Below the pieces are notes generated by a model, which made no database searches, was not told the origin of the DNA, and saw nothing but the letters and a program-made list of their open reading frames with translations. This document shows, piece after piece, positions 26,783 to 36,916 of a stretch of DNA of 64,000 bases. The position numbers and the translations under genes are program-made. This DNA is from Schumannella sp. 10F1B-5-1 (GTDB taxonomy: Bacteria; Actinomycetota; Actinomycetes; Actinomycetales; Microbacteriaceae), in contig NZ_VHQH01000039.1 in assembly GCF_006517535.1 (NCBI RefSeq), forward strand, positions 210,801 through 274,800. Direction: 5' to 3'. How positions within the stretch are numbered: the first letter of the stretch is position 1; each line of letters opens with the position of its first letter.

Positions 26783-28768
26783 ATGCCCGGCCTCATCCGA
26801 CAGAGCGACATCGACGAGGTGCGGGCACGGACCAACATCGCCGACATCATCGGCGAGTACGTCACGCTGAAGAGCGCCGGCGTCGGCTCGATGAAGGGCC
26901 TCTGCCCGTTCCACGACGAGCGCAGCCCGAGCTTCCACGTGCGACCCCAGGTCGGGTTCTACCACTGCTTCGGCTGCGGTGAGGGCGGCAACGTCTACAC
27001 CTTCCTGCAGCGCATGGACCACGTGAGCTTCCGCGAGGCCGTCGAGCGCCTCGCGGGCCGCATCGGCTTCGAGCTGCACTACGAAGACGGCGGCGAGGCC
27101 AAGAGCGACTACGGCAGCCGGGCCCGTCTGATCGCGGCGAACACGGCCGCGGAGACGTTCTTCCAGCAGCAGCTGGCCACGCCCGAAGCCCAGCTGGCCC
27201 GCGACTTCCTCGGCGGCCGCGGCTTCGATCCGGCGGCGGCCGAGCACTTCGGCGTCGGCTTCGCCCCGAAGTCGTTCGACGCGCTCGGAACGGCGCTCAA
27301 GGCCCAGGGCTTCTCGCAGGAGGAGCTCGTCACGGCGGGCCTGCTCTCGACGAACGACCGCGGCAACGCCTACGACCGCTTCCGCGGGCGCCTGATCTGG
27401 CCGATCCGCGACGTGACCGGCGCGACGATCGGCTTCGGCGCGCGCAAGCTGCTGCCCGACGACCAGGACAAGGGCCCGAAGTACCTCAACACCCCCGAGA
27501 CGCCGATCTACCACAAGGGCCAGGTGCTCTACGGGCTCGATCTGGCCCGCCGCGACATCGCCCGCGGCAAGCAGGTCGTCGTCGTCGAGGGCTACACGGA
27601 TGTGATGGCCTGCCACCTGGCGGGCGTCACCACCGCGGTCGCCACCTGCGGAACGAGCTTCGGCGTCGATCACATCAAGGTGGTGCGCCGCGTGCTCGGC
27701 GACACCGACACGACCGGCGAGGTCATCTTCACCTTCGACCCGGATGAGGCGGGCCAGAAGGCCGCGACCCGCGCCTTCGCCGAGGAGCAGCGCTTCGCCG
27801 CGCAGACCTTCGTCGCGGTGGCGCCCGCTGGTCTCGACCCCTGTGACCTGCGCCTCAACCGCGGCGACGGCGCCGTGCGCCAGCTCATCGACGAGCGCAA
27901 GCCGATGTTCGAGTTCATGGTGCGCCGCCAGCTCGCCGCGCACGATCTCGAGACGGTCGAGGGGCGGGTCGCGGCGCTGCGCTCCGCGGCTCCGGTCGTC
28001 GCGGGCATCCGCGACCGCGCGCTCAACGCGGGCTACGTGCGCAATCTCGCGGGCTGGCTCGGAATGGACCCGACGGAGGTCGACCGGGCCGTGGATGCGG
28101 CGCGCCATCGTGCCGCGCGCGGCGCCCAGAGCGGTTCGAGCGGTGGTCGCCCCGGCGACACGCGCCGTGCGGACGGCTCCGCGGGCGGCGGATACGCCCA
28201 CGGCGCCGCAGGCGCGCCGGGCGACGGCCGGTACCCCGCGAACGGCGAGGCGTCGTCCGGCGCCGACCCCAGCATCCAGAGCCCGCCCGACCTGCGCGTC
28301 GACCTGACCTCGCTGCCCGTCGACGTGTCGTCGCGACTGGAGCGCGACGCGCTCATGGCGATCCTGCAGCGTCCGGATGCGGTGGGCTCCGAGCTCATCC
28401 AGGAGGCTGTGCGCTCGCGCTTCGCGAACGAGACCCTCGCGGTCGTGCGCGACGGCATCGGCGCGTCGCTCGACAAGCTCGGGTCGGCGGAGTGGCTGAC
28501 GATCGTCGCGGCCGAGGTGCCCGCGCCGTACCAGAGCCTGGTCAGCCAGATGGGCGTCGCCCCGCTGCTCGCGAAGAGCAGCCAGGTCGACGCCTACGCG
28601 CGCGGCGTCGTGATCGGCGTGGTCGAGCGCGAGCTGGTGCGGCGCAAGTCCGACCTGCAGGGCTCGCTCATGCGCGCGCAGGCCGGGGGCGACGGGATGC
28701 GCGCCGCCGAGCTGAGTCGCGAGCTCCTGGGTCTCGAGACCCAGCGTCGCCGCCTCACCGAGCAGTAG
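26783..28768 (+). CDS. dnaG: DNA primase
   Basis: DnaG makes RNA primers at the replication fork. The 661-residue protein has the N-terminal CHC2 zinc site (CPFHDERSPSFHV then FYHCFGCGEGG, about residues 40-65) and the catalytic core with DRFRGRLIWPIRD and GFGARKL. The TOPRIM fold is VVVVEGYTDVMACHLAG, then TFDPDEAGQKAA. A Gly/Ser/Ala-rich linker (about residues 445-505) leads to the C-terminal DnaB-interacting domain. Length is normal for actinobacteria. Its start is set by the leaderless -10. Confidence 0.98.
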   Translation: MPGLIRQSDIDEVRARTNIADIIGEYVTLKSAGVGSMKGLCPFHDERSPSFHVRPQVGFYHCFGCGEGGNVYTFLQRMDHVSFREAVERLAGRIGFELHYEDGGEAKSDYGSRARLIAANTAAETFFQQQLATPEAQLARDFLGGRGFDPAAAEHFGVGFAPKSFDALGTALKAQGFSQEELVTAGLLSTNDRGNAYDRFRGRLIWPIRDVTGATIGFGARKLLPDDQDKGPKYLNTPETPIYHKGQVLYGLDLARRDIARGKQVVVVEGYTDVMACHLAGVTTAVATCGTSFGVDHIKVVRRVLGDTDTTGEVIFTFDPDEAGQKAATRAFAEEQRFAAQTFVAVAPAGLDPCDLRLNRGDGAVRQLIDERKPMFEFMVRRQLAAHDLETVEGRVAALRSAAPVVAGIRDRALNAGYVRNLAGWLGMDPTEVDRAVDAARHRAARGAQSGSSGGRPGDTRRADGSAGGGYAHGAAGAPGDGRYPANGEASSGADPSIQSPPDLRVDLTSLPVDVSSRLERDALMAILQRPDAVGSELIQEAVRSRFANETLAVVRDGIGASLDKLGSAEWLTIVAAEVPAPYQSLVSQMGVAPLLAKSSQVDAYARGVVIGVVERELVRRKSDLQGSLMRAQAGGDGMRAAELSRELLGLETQRRRLTEQ

Positions 28769-28993
28769 ACCCGGCGGATCTCACGCACTGGCGGCGGCCC
28801 CACCTCCACCAGCCGCCGTCCAGCGCCCTCGCAGCCCGGCCGCGGGCGTGTTTCGGCCTCATGACGATCCGGCCGAGCACCCCGCATCCGGGGGCGTCGG
28901 ACGCGCGTGCTGTGCTAGGACTGTGGAGCGCCGTCTCCTGACACCCCGGGTACGCACGGCACGTCCCCCTGCACAGAGAAGAGGACAACCACC

Positions 28994-30637
28994 ATGAGTT
29001 CCGCTTTCCGCTCGCGACGGGCGCGCACGCTCGCCGTCGCCGCGAGCACCGCGACCCTCGCCCTCGCCCTCGCCGGCTGCGCCGCCGGCGGCGGCGACTC
29101 GGGCTCCGGCGATCTGCTCGTCGTCGGCACCACCGACAAGCTGACCACGCTCGACCCGGCCGGCTCGTACGACAACGGCTCCTACGCCGTGCAGACCCAG
29201 GTCTTCCCGTTCCTGGTGAACACCGACTACGGCAAGCCCGACGTCGAGCCCGACATCGCCGAGTCGGCCGAGTTCACGCAGCCGACCGAGTACACGGTCA
29301 AGCTCAAGTCGGGTCTGAAATTCGCGAACGGCAACGACCTCACGAGCTCCGACGTCAAGTTCAGCTTCGAGCGCGTCATCAAGATCAACGACCCCAACGG
29401 CCCGGCGTCGCTGCTGGCGAACCTCGACAGCATCGACACCCCGGATGACACCACGGTCGTCTTCACGCTGAAGAGCGCCGACCAGACCTGGCCGCAGATC
29501 CTGTCGAGCCCGGCCGGCCCGATCGTCGACGAGGACACGTTCTCGGCCACGAAGGTCACGCCCGACGACGACGTCGTCAAGGGCGACGGCTTCGCCGGTC
29601 AGTACACGATCGACAAGTTCTCGCTCAACAAGCAGATCAGCTTCCTGCCGAACAAGGACTACGACGGTCTGCTCGGCAAGGCCAAGAACGCCGGCATCCT
29701 GCTGAACTACTACGCCCAGTCGTCGAACATGAAGCTCGAGGTGCAGAAGGGCGAGATCGACGCCGCCTACCGCAGCCTCACGCCGACCGACATCGCCGAC
29801 CTGCGCAAGGACGACAGCCTGAAGGTCTGGGACGGCCCCGGTGGCGAGCAGCGCTACATGGTGTTCAACTTCCGCACGATGCCGTTCGGCACCGACACGG
29901 CCGAGGCCGATCCGGCGAAGGCCCTCGCGGTGCGCCAGGCGATCGCCGCGACGGTCGACCGCGACGCCCTCGCGAAGGACGTCTACAAGGACACCTACAC
30001 CCCGGCCTACTCGCCGGTCCCCGAGGGGCTGACCGGCGCATCCACGCCGTTCAAGGACCTCTACGGCAAGGACGGCGCTCCCGACCTGGCCCAGGCCGCG
30101 AAGTTCCTCTCCGACGCCGGCGTGCAGACCCCGGTGCAGATCGACCTGCAGTACAACCCCGACCACTACGGCGAGAGCTCGGCGGATGAGTACGCCGCGA
30201 TCAAGAGCCAGCTGGAGTCGTCGGAGCTGTTCACCGTCAACCTGAAGTCGACCGAGTGGGTGACGTACTCGAAGGAGCGCGTCAACTCGTACCCGGTCTT
30301 CCAGATGGGCTGGTTCCCGGACTACTCGGACGCGGACAACTACCTCAGCGTCTTCTTCCTCCCGGGCACGGATGCCGACGGCAACCCGGTCGGCGGCGGA
30401 TTCCTGCAGAACGGCTACGAGAACCCCGAGGTGACCAAGGCCATCCAGGGCGAGCAGACCGAGCAGGACGAGGCCGCGCGCACCACGCTCATCGAGCAGG
30501 CGCAGGAGCTCGAGGCGAAGGACATCTCGACGCTGCCTCTGCTCACGGGCAAGCAGGTCGTCGTGTCGACCGCGGACCTGAAGGGCGTCACGCTCGACGC
30601 CTCGTTCAAGTTCCGCTTCGCCCCGCTGGAGAAGTGA
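28994..30637 (+). CDS. ABC transporter substrate-binding lipoprotein, peptide type (family 5)
   Basis: A 547-residue extracytoplasmic protein. A basic N terminus and hydrophobic stretch end in the lipobox LALAGC (Cys29), so it should be lipidated and anchored to the membrane. The family 5 fold is seen in LTTLDPAGSYDNGSY, the LKSGLKFANGNDLTSSDVKFSFERV signature region and ALAVRQAIAATVDRDALAKDVY. It should bind oligopeptides or related solutes for the permeases downstream. GAAGAGGAC precedes ATG 28994; a TAGGAC -10-like box lies at 28916. The 225-base upstream gap shows nothing else. Confidence 0.95.
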   Translation: MSSAFRSRRARTLAVAASTATLALALAGCAAGGGDSGSGDLLVVGTTDKLTTLDPAGSYDNGSYAVQTQVFPFLVNTDYGKPDVEPDIAESAEFTQPTEYTVKLKSGLKFANGNDLTSSDVKFSFERVIKINDPNGPASLLANLDSIDTPDDTTVVFTLKSADQTWPQILSSPAGPIVDEDTFSATKVTPDDDVVKGDGFAGQYTIDKFSLNKQISFLPNKDYDGLLGKAKNAGILLNYYAQSSNMKLEVQKGEIDAAYRSLTPTDIADLRKDDSLKVWDGPGGEQRYMVFNFRTMPFGTDTAEADPAKALAVRQAIAATVDRDALAKDVYKDTYTPAYSPVPEGLTGASTPFKDLYGKDGAPDLAQAAKFLSDAGVQTPVQIDLQYNPDHYGESSADEYAAIKSQLESSELFTVNLKSTEWVTYSKERVNSYPVFQMGWFPDYSDADNYLSVFFLPGTDADGNPVGGGFLQNGYENPEVTKAIQGEQTEQDEAARTTLIEQAQELEAKDISTLPLLTGKQVVVSTADLKGVTLDASFKFRFAPLEK

Positions 30638-30668
30638 TCCCCGCGATCATCGCGCTCCAGTGAGACCA

Positions 30669-30702
30669 GGGAGGGGATGGATCGCGTGATCCATCCCCTC
30701 CC
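30669..30702 (+). promoter_or_regulatory. Intercistronic hairpin after the binding-protein gene
   Basis: A perfect 15-base stem (30669-30683 with 30688-30702) closes a GCGT loop. It lies 31 bases after the binding-protein stop and 21 before the permease start, with no T tract. Such hairpins protect the upstream message from 3' decay or cause partial termination, giving more binding protein than permease. Role inferred. Confidence 0.75.
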
Positions 30703-30723
30703 GCACGACCCGACAGGCTCTCC

Positions 30724-31815
30724 ATGACCACCACCACGGAGGCTCCGGCCTCACCCCCGACCGCCGCCAAGCCGGCGCGGTCGAAGTCCGGCGGAGGCGG
30801 CCTCGCCCGCTATCTGCTGGTGCGATTCCTCCTGATCTTCCCCACCGTCTTCATCCTCGTGACGATGGTGTTCCTGTTCATGCGGGTCACCGGCGACCCC
30901 ATCACCGCCGCTCAGGGCGGGCGCCTCAGCGCGGCGCAGCTGCAGGAGCGCATCCACGAGGCCGGCTACGACCGGCCCATTCTGGTGCAGTACTTCGAGT
31001 ACCTCGGCCAGATCGCGCGCGGTGACTTCGGCACGACGCTCACCGACAACCAGCCCGTCACGAAGCTGCTGCTCGAGTACGGCGGCGCGACCCTCGAGCT
31101 CGCGTTCTACGCGCTGATCGTCGCCCTCATCGTCGGCATCCCGCTCGGGATGCTGGCCGCCTACCTGCGCGACCGCTGGCCCGATGCCGTGCTGCGCATC
31201 TTCGCGATCCTCTGCTACGCGACTCCCGTGTTCTTCGCCGGACTGCTGCTCAAGCTGATCTTCTCGGTCTGGCTCGACGTGCTGCCGGTCGCGGGGCGCG
31301 CCTCCGCCCGCACCGAGCTGCAGATCACGAGCATCGACTCGCCGACCGGCATCTACCTGATCGACGCTCTGCGCACCGGCAACGGCGCGGTCATCGGCGA
31401 CGTGCTCTCGCACGCCGTGCTGCCGGGTCTCGCGCTCGGTCTGCTCACCGCCGGCATCTTCCTGCGCCTCGTGCGCACGAACGTGATCGGCACCTTCTCG
31501 ATGCCCTACGTGGATGCCGCCCGCTCGCGCGGCGTGCGCGAGTCGCGCCTCGTGCGCAAGCACGCCCTGCGTCCGGCGCTCGTGCCGATCATCACGGTCA
31601 TGGGCCTGCAGATCGCGGTGCTGCTCGGTGGCGCCGTGCTGACCGAGACGACCTTCGAGTGGGAGGGCCTGGGCTTCCAGGTCGCCCACTACCTGCAGGC
31701 GCGCGACTTCGTCGCCGTGCAGGGCATCGTCGCGCTGCTGGCCGTGATCGTCGCCGTGACCAACTTCATCGTCGACATCGTCGCGGCGATCGTCGACCCG
31801 AGAGTGAGGTTCTGA
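30724..31815 (+). CDS. ABC transporter permease, DppB/OppB type
   Basis: A 363-residue membrane protein with about six helices after a ~30-residue polar N terminus. The first helix region (YLLVRFLLIFPTVFILVTMVF) and the proline-rich YDRPILVQYFEYLGQIARGDFG match DppB-type permeases. The coupling loop is VDAARSRGVRESRLVRKHALRPALVPIITV. It forms the channel with the permease at 31815. The stop TGA and the next ATG overlap by one base. Confidence 0.95.
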   Translation: MTTTTEAPASPPTAAKPARSKSGGGGLARYLLVRFLLIFPTVFILVTMVFLFMRVTGDPITAAQGGRLSAAQLQERIHEAGYDRPILVQYFEYLGQIARGDFGTTLTDNQPVTKLLLEYGGATLELAFYALIVALIVGIPLGMLAAYLRDRWPDAVLRIFAILCYATPVFFAGLLLKLIFSVWLDVLPVAGRASARTELQITSIDSPTGIYLIDALRTGNGAVIGDVLSHAVLPGLALGLLTAGIFLRLVRTNVIGTFSMPYVDAARSRGVRESRLVRKHALRPALVPIITVMGLQIAVLLGGAVLTETTFEWEGLGFQVAHYLQARDFVAVQGIVALLAVIVAVTNFIVDIVAAIVDPRVRF

Positions 31816-32827
31816 TGTCCGAGAACGTCACCTCGAACCCCCGTTCGCTCGGCGCCGTCTGGCGCCGCCTGCCGGTCGTGCACCAGCTGCGGCAGAGCGT
31901 CGGCCTGCAGCGCGGCATGCTCGTCGCGGGCCTCGTGATCACCGGGATCTTCCTGCTCACGGCGATCTTCGCCCCGCTGCTGGCGCCGTACAGCTTCAAC
32001 CAGCTGCGGGATGACGCGGGCCGCTTCTCGCCGCAGGAGCCGCCGTCGGCGAAGCACCTGCTCGGCACCACGGTCGGCGGATTCGACGTGCTCTCGCGCG
32101 TGATCTGGGGCTCGCAGACCGCGCTGCTGGTCATCGTCTTCGCCGTGCTGCTGTCGATCTTCGCCGGCATCCTGCTCGGTCTCGTCTCCGGCTACCTCGG
32201 CGGCTGGGTCGATCGGGTGCTGGTCGTGATCGCGGATGCGGTCTACGCCTTCCCGACGCTGCTGCTCGCGATCGTCGCGGCGATCGTGATCACGGGCGGC
32301 GAGTCTGACCTGCTCGGCGGCGTGCTCGCGGCATCCATCTCGATCACGGTCGTCTTCGTGCCGCAGTACTTCCGCGTGATCCGCGCGGAGGCCGTGCGGG
32401 TGAAGTCGGAGGCGTTCGTCGAGAGCGCCAAGGTCGTGGGAGCGCGGGCGCCGCGCATCATGTTCCGCCACGTGCTGCGCAACTCGACCCGCACGCTTCC
32501 GCTGATCTTCACGCTCAACAGCTCGGAGGCGATCCTCACGCTCGCCGGCCTCGGCTTCCTCGGCTTCGGCATCGAGCCGACGCAGGCGGCGGAGTGGGGC
32601 TACGACCTCAACAAGTCGCTCTCCGACGTGACCGCCGGCATCTGGTGGACGAGCGTCTTCCCGGGCCTCGCGATCGTGCTCGTGGTGCTGGGCATCACGC
32701 TGATCGGCGAGAGCCTCAACGACCTGGCCGACCCGCGTCTGCGGGCGCGCCGGCGTCGGCGCGGTTCCACCGCGGCGGATGCGGCTGCCGCGGCGGCCCC
32801 CGCCACGATCGAGACGGAGGGAGCCCG

Positions 32828-32831
<4 letters not shown>
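31815..32831 (+). CDS. ABC transporter permease, DppC/OppC type
   Basis: A 338-residue partner permease. An N-terminal membrane helix (LVAGLVITGIFLLTAIFAPLLAPY) is followed by the DppC signature SAKHLLGTTVGGFDVLSRVIWGSQTAL, four more helices and the coupling loop VESAKVVGARAPRIMFRHVL. The C-terminal ~35 residues are Arg/Ala-rich and probably cytoplasmic. Its stop overlaps the ATG of the ATPase gene (ATGA). Confidence 0.95.
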
Positions 32832-34528
<1,697 letters not shown>

Positions 34529-34532
34529 CACG

Positions 34533-35405
34533 ATGAGTGTTCCGGCGCCGACCGCGCCGCGCACGCAGAACGGGGGCCGCTTCGGCATGGACGGCGACGA
34601 CAGCGCACCGGTCGTGGTGGCCGACGACCTGACGGTCGGGTACACCCGGCGGCCCGGCGCGTGCCCCGCCGTCGACGGGGTCACGCTGCAGGTGCCGGCG
34701 GGCGGCATCCTCGGCGTCGTGGGCGAGGCGGGCTCGGGCAAGAGCACCCTCGCCGCGGCGATCGCCGGGCGCCTGCGTCGCGGCAGCGCGCCCGGTCCGG
34801 TCATCGTCGGCGGCTCGCTCAAGGTGCTCGGTCACCAGGTGCGGGATGCCGGCCGCCGCACGCGCGACCTTCTCGGCCTCGAGGTCGGCTACCTGCCACA
34901 GGACGCCGAGGCCGTGCTCACGCCGCACCTGACGATCGCCGAGAACGTGGCAGAGCCGATCTACGACCGCGACCGCCGCTTCGACCGGCTCGAGGCCGGC
35001 GGGCACGTCGCCGCGCTGATCGACGCGGTGCGCCTGCCGCTGACCGTTCTCGAGCGCTTCCCGCACGAGCTCAGCCGCGGGCAGCGTCAGCGCGTGGCCC
35101 TCGCCAAGGCGCTCGTGCTCGAGCCGCGACTGCTGGTCGCCGATGAGCCGACCATGGGCGTCGACGTGCTCGTTCGCGGCCGCATCCTCGGCGTGCTGGC
35201 CGACCTGCAGCGGGAGCGGAACTTCTCCGCCGTCGTGGTCGGTCACGACCTGCGCGAGCTGCGCTACATCACCGACCGCGTCGCCGTGATGCACGCCGGC
35301 GCGATCGTCGGCCTCGGCCAGATGGAGCGCGTGCTCGCCGAGCCGACGCACGAGTACGTCGAGGCGCTGTCGTCGCTGTACCCGCGGCACGCGCGCCTGC
35401 CGTGA
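34533..35405 (+). CDS. Additional ABC ATPase with an altered signature motif
   Basis: A 290-residue single ATPase, unexpected because the preceding gene already encodes two. Walker A is GEAGSGKST and Walker B LLVADEPTMGVD, but the signature is LSRGQRQRVALAKAL, with Arg for the first Gly of LSGGQ. YLPQDAEAVLTPHLTIAENVAEPIYDR resembles DppD/PhnK-type modules. It may serve a second permease, regulate this one, or replace one site. ATG 34533 lies 5 bases after the previous stop; ATG 34587 is the alternative start. Confidence 0.85.
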   Translation: MSVPAPTAPRTQNGGRFGMDGDDSAPVVVADDLTVGYTRRPGACPAVDGVTLQVPAGGILGVVGEAGSGKSTLAAAIAGRLRRGSAPGPVIVGGSLKVLGHQVRDAGRRTRDLLGLEVGYLPQDAEAVLTPHLTIAENVAEPIYDRDRRFDRLEAGGHVAALIDAVRLPLTVLERFPHELSRGQRQRVALAKALVLEPRLLVADEPTMGVDVLVRGRILGVLADLQRERNFSAVVVGHDLRELRYITDRVAVMHAGAIVGLGQMERVLAEPTHEYVEALSSLYPRHARLP

Positions 35406-36514
35406 GCGCGACGCTCCTCGTCGGGGGCTACGGCCCCGACATGGGCGGGTCGGCGCGGGGCGTGTCGCGCATCCGCATCGACGAGCGCGGGGCGCTGGCG
35501 CTCGACGGTCTCGTGCTCGAGATGCCGTCGCCGTCGTGGCTCGCCCTCGGCGAGCTCGGGCGGTCGGGGTCGAGCACCTCGGCACCGGACGCGCCGGATG
35601 TGGCACTTGCGCCGCTCTATGCGGCTCTTGAGCACGCCGACGCCGTCGCCACCGCAGTCGCGCCGTCCAGCACGGCCGACGGTGCTCCTGCGCGACTCGT
35701 GGCCCGCACCGCGACGGGAAGCGCCGCTCCGTGCCATCTGAGCGTCGCCGACGACGCGGTCTGGGTCGCGAGCTACACGGGTGGCACCGCCAGTCGCCAC
35801 CGCCTCGAGAACGGCATGGCCACGACGTATGACCTGGTCGTGGCTTTCGACGGCTCGGGCCCTCGACCCGAGCAGGACGCGGCGCACGCCCACACGACAC
35901 TCGGATTCGCTGATGACTCCCGGCTGATCGCCGACCTCGGCTCCGATCGGGTCGTCCGCATCGCGGATGCGGGCGAGGAACTCGACGCGCTCGCGTTCCC
36001 GCCGGGGACCGGCCCCCGCGATCTGCTGCCGCTCCACGACGGCACCGTGCTCGTGCTGGGGGAGCTCGACGGGACCGCGCACCGCATCCAGATCGCTCCG
36101 GCGCTCGCGCTCCTCGAGAGCGTGGCCCTGCCCGGCGCGGTGGAGGGCGATCATGCGGCGGGTCTCGCGCTCGACCGGCGCTCGGGCGTCGTGCACGTCG
36201 GGCTGCGCGGATCGAACCGGATCGCGCGCGTGCGCGTCGCCGTCGCGGAGACGGAGGCGGACCGGCCGCGCGGACGGGCCCGGCTCACCGCGCTCGACTC
36301 GATCCCTTCCACCGGGGACTGGCCGCGACACCTGCTCGTCGTCGACGACCTGCTGCTCGTGGCCGACCAGCTCTCGAGCTCGGTCAGCGCCTACGCGCTC
36401 GACCCCACCGGGCACGCCGCGCCGACACCGCGCGGCTCGATCGCGGTGCCCTCGCCGACGCATCTGCTGCGGGTCGACGACACGCCCTGGGCGACCGTCG
36501 CGACGCGCCCGTGA
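35402..36514 (+). CDS. Beta-propeller protein, lactonase-like
   Basis: A 370-residue protein with repeated ~40-50-residue units typical of seven-bladed lactonase propellers. Recognisable elements are PAPCHLSV-like DDAVWVASYTGGTASRHRLE, AHAHTTLGFADDSRLIADLGSDRVVRI, FPPGTGPRDLLPLHDGTVLVLGEL and DWPRHLLVVDDLLLVADQLSSSVSAY. The family includes 6-phosphogluconolactonase of the Pgl type. No signal peptide is seen, so it is probably cytoplasmic. GTG 35402 overlaps the ATPase stop, making it the last gene of the importer operon and perhaps a processor of the imported solute. Confidence 0.75.
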   Translation: MSATLLVGGYGPDMGGSARGVSRIRIDERGALALDGLVLEMPSPSWLALGELGRSGSSTSAPDAPDVALAPLYAALEHADAVATAVAPSSTADGAPARLVARTATGSAAPCHLSVADDAVWVASYTGGTASRHRLENGMATTYDLVVAFDGSGPRPEQDAAHAHTTLGFADDSRLIADLGSDRVVRIADAGEELDALAFPPGTGPRDLLPLHDGTVLVLGELDGTAHRIQIAPALALLESVALPGAVEGDHAAGLALDRRSGVVHVGLRGSNRIARVRVAVAETEADRPRGRARLTALDSIPSTGDWPRHLLVVDDLLLVADQLSSSVSAYALDPTGHAAPTPRGSIAVPSPTHLLRVDDTPWATVATRP

Positions 36515-36577
36515 GGCGGCGCGCGTTCAGCGGCACTCCGAATCCCTGGTAGTCTGATCCGGCTGTTCAGGCAGCTT

Positions 36578-36650
36578 TCCTCCATAGCTCAATTGGCAGA
36601 GCAATCGGCTGTTAACCGATAGGTTTCTGGTTCGAGTCCAGATGGGGGAG
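36578..36650 (+). tRNA. tRNA-Asn (anticodon GUU)
   Basis: A 73-base cloverleaf with acceptor TCCTCCA/TGGGGGA (one T-G pair), D arm GCTC...GAGC, anticodon stem around CTGTTAA and T arm CTGG-TTCGAGT-CCAG. The anticodon GTT reads AAC/AAU. The CCA end is not encoded. A TAGTCT -10 (36550-36555), with TTCAGC 18 bases before it, forms its promoter. Confidence 0.96.
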
Positions 36651-36658
36651 CCCTTCCG

Positions 36659-36682
36659 AAGGCCCGGTTCACGCCGGGCCTT
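36659..36682 (+). terminator. Hairpin terminator after tRNA-Asn
   Basis: AAGGCCCGG and CCGGGCCTT form a 9-base stem with a TTCACG loop, 8 bases after the tRNA. The following bases (CGTCGTTC) are only weakly T-rich. Confidence 0.75.
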
Positions 36683-36733
36683 CGTCGTTCCCGGCCCTCG
36701 TCGATCCGACCCGGCCTGTGCCGCCCGCGGCGG

Positions 36734-36822
36734 TGTCGGAAACTCAGGCGTTAGAGCTCGGGCTCTCCGCTCTCGATCGGGCTCTCCGACGCGCCGCATC
36801 TTCAATGCCTGAGTTTCCGACA
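36734..36822. repeat. Inverted-repeat element, copy 9
   Basis: Each arm (36734-36753 and 36803-36822) has one mismatch, at its inner end; the core is 49 bases. It lies 51 bases after the tRNA terminator and just before the palindrome at 36845. This is the only copy that follows an RNA gene. GGGC follows the right arm. Confidence 0.93.
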
Positions 36823-36844
36823 GGGCGCAGGGCGACGGCCGAGG

Positions 36845-36860
36845 TACTCCCGGGGGAGTA
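36845..36860. promoter_or_regulatory. Palindromic operator candidate before the histidine kinase
   Basis: TACTCCC-GG-GGGAGTA is a perfect 7-base inverted repeat, ending exactly 44 bases before the TAGCAT -10 at 36905. The same arrangement is found at 800-815 and 39110-39125. It suggests autoregulation by the response regulator at 38194. Confidence 0.65.
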
Positions 36861-36904
36861 GCGGCCGCCTCCCTGGCGGCGATGGCGCCGCACCCGCCCG
36901 CGCG

Positions 36905-36910
36905 TAGCAT
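36905..36910 (+). promoter_or_regulatory. -10 box of the kinase operon (leaderless)
   Basis: TAGCAT lies 6 bases before ATG 36917, with no ribosome-binding site between and no obvious -35. Confidence 0.6.
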
Positions 36911-36916
36911 CGAGCC

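Noticed and set aside
36578-36822. tRNA-Asn plus adjacent repeat as an integration site
   Set aside because: No integrase and no duplicate of the tRNA 3' end was seen downstream; flanking genes are ordinary.
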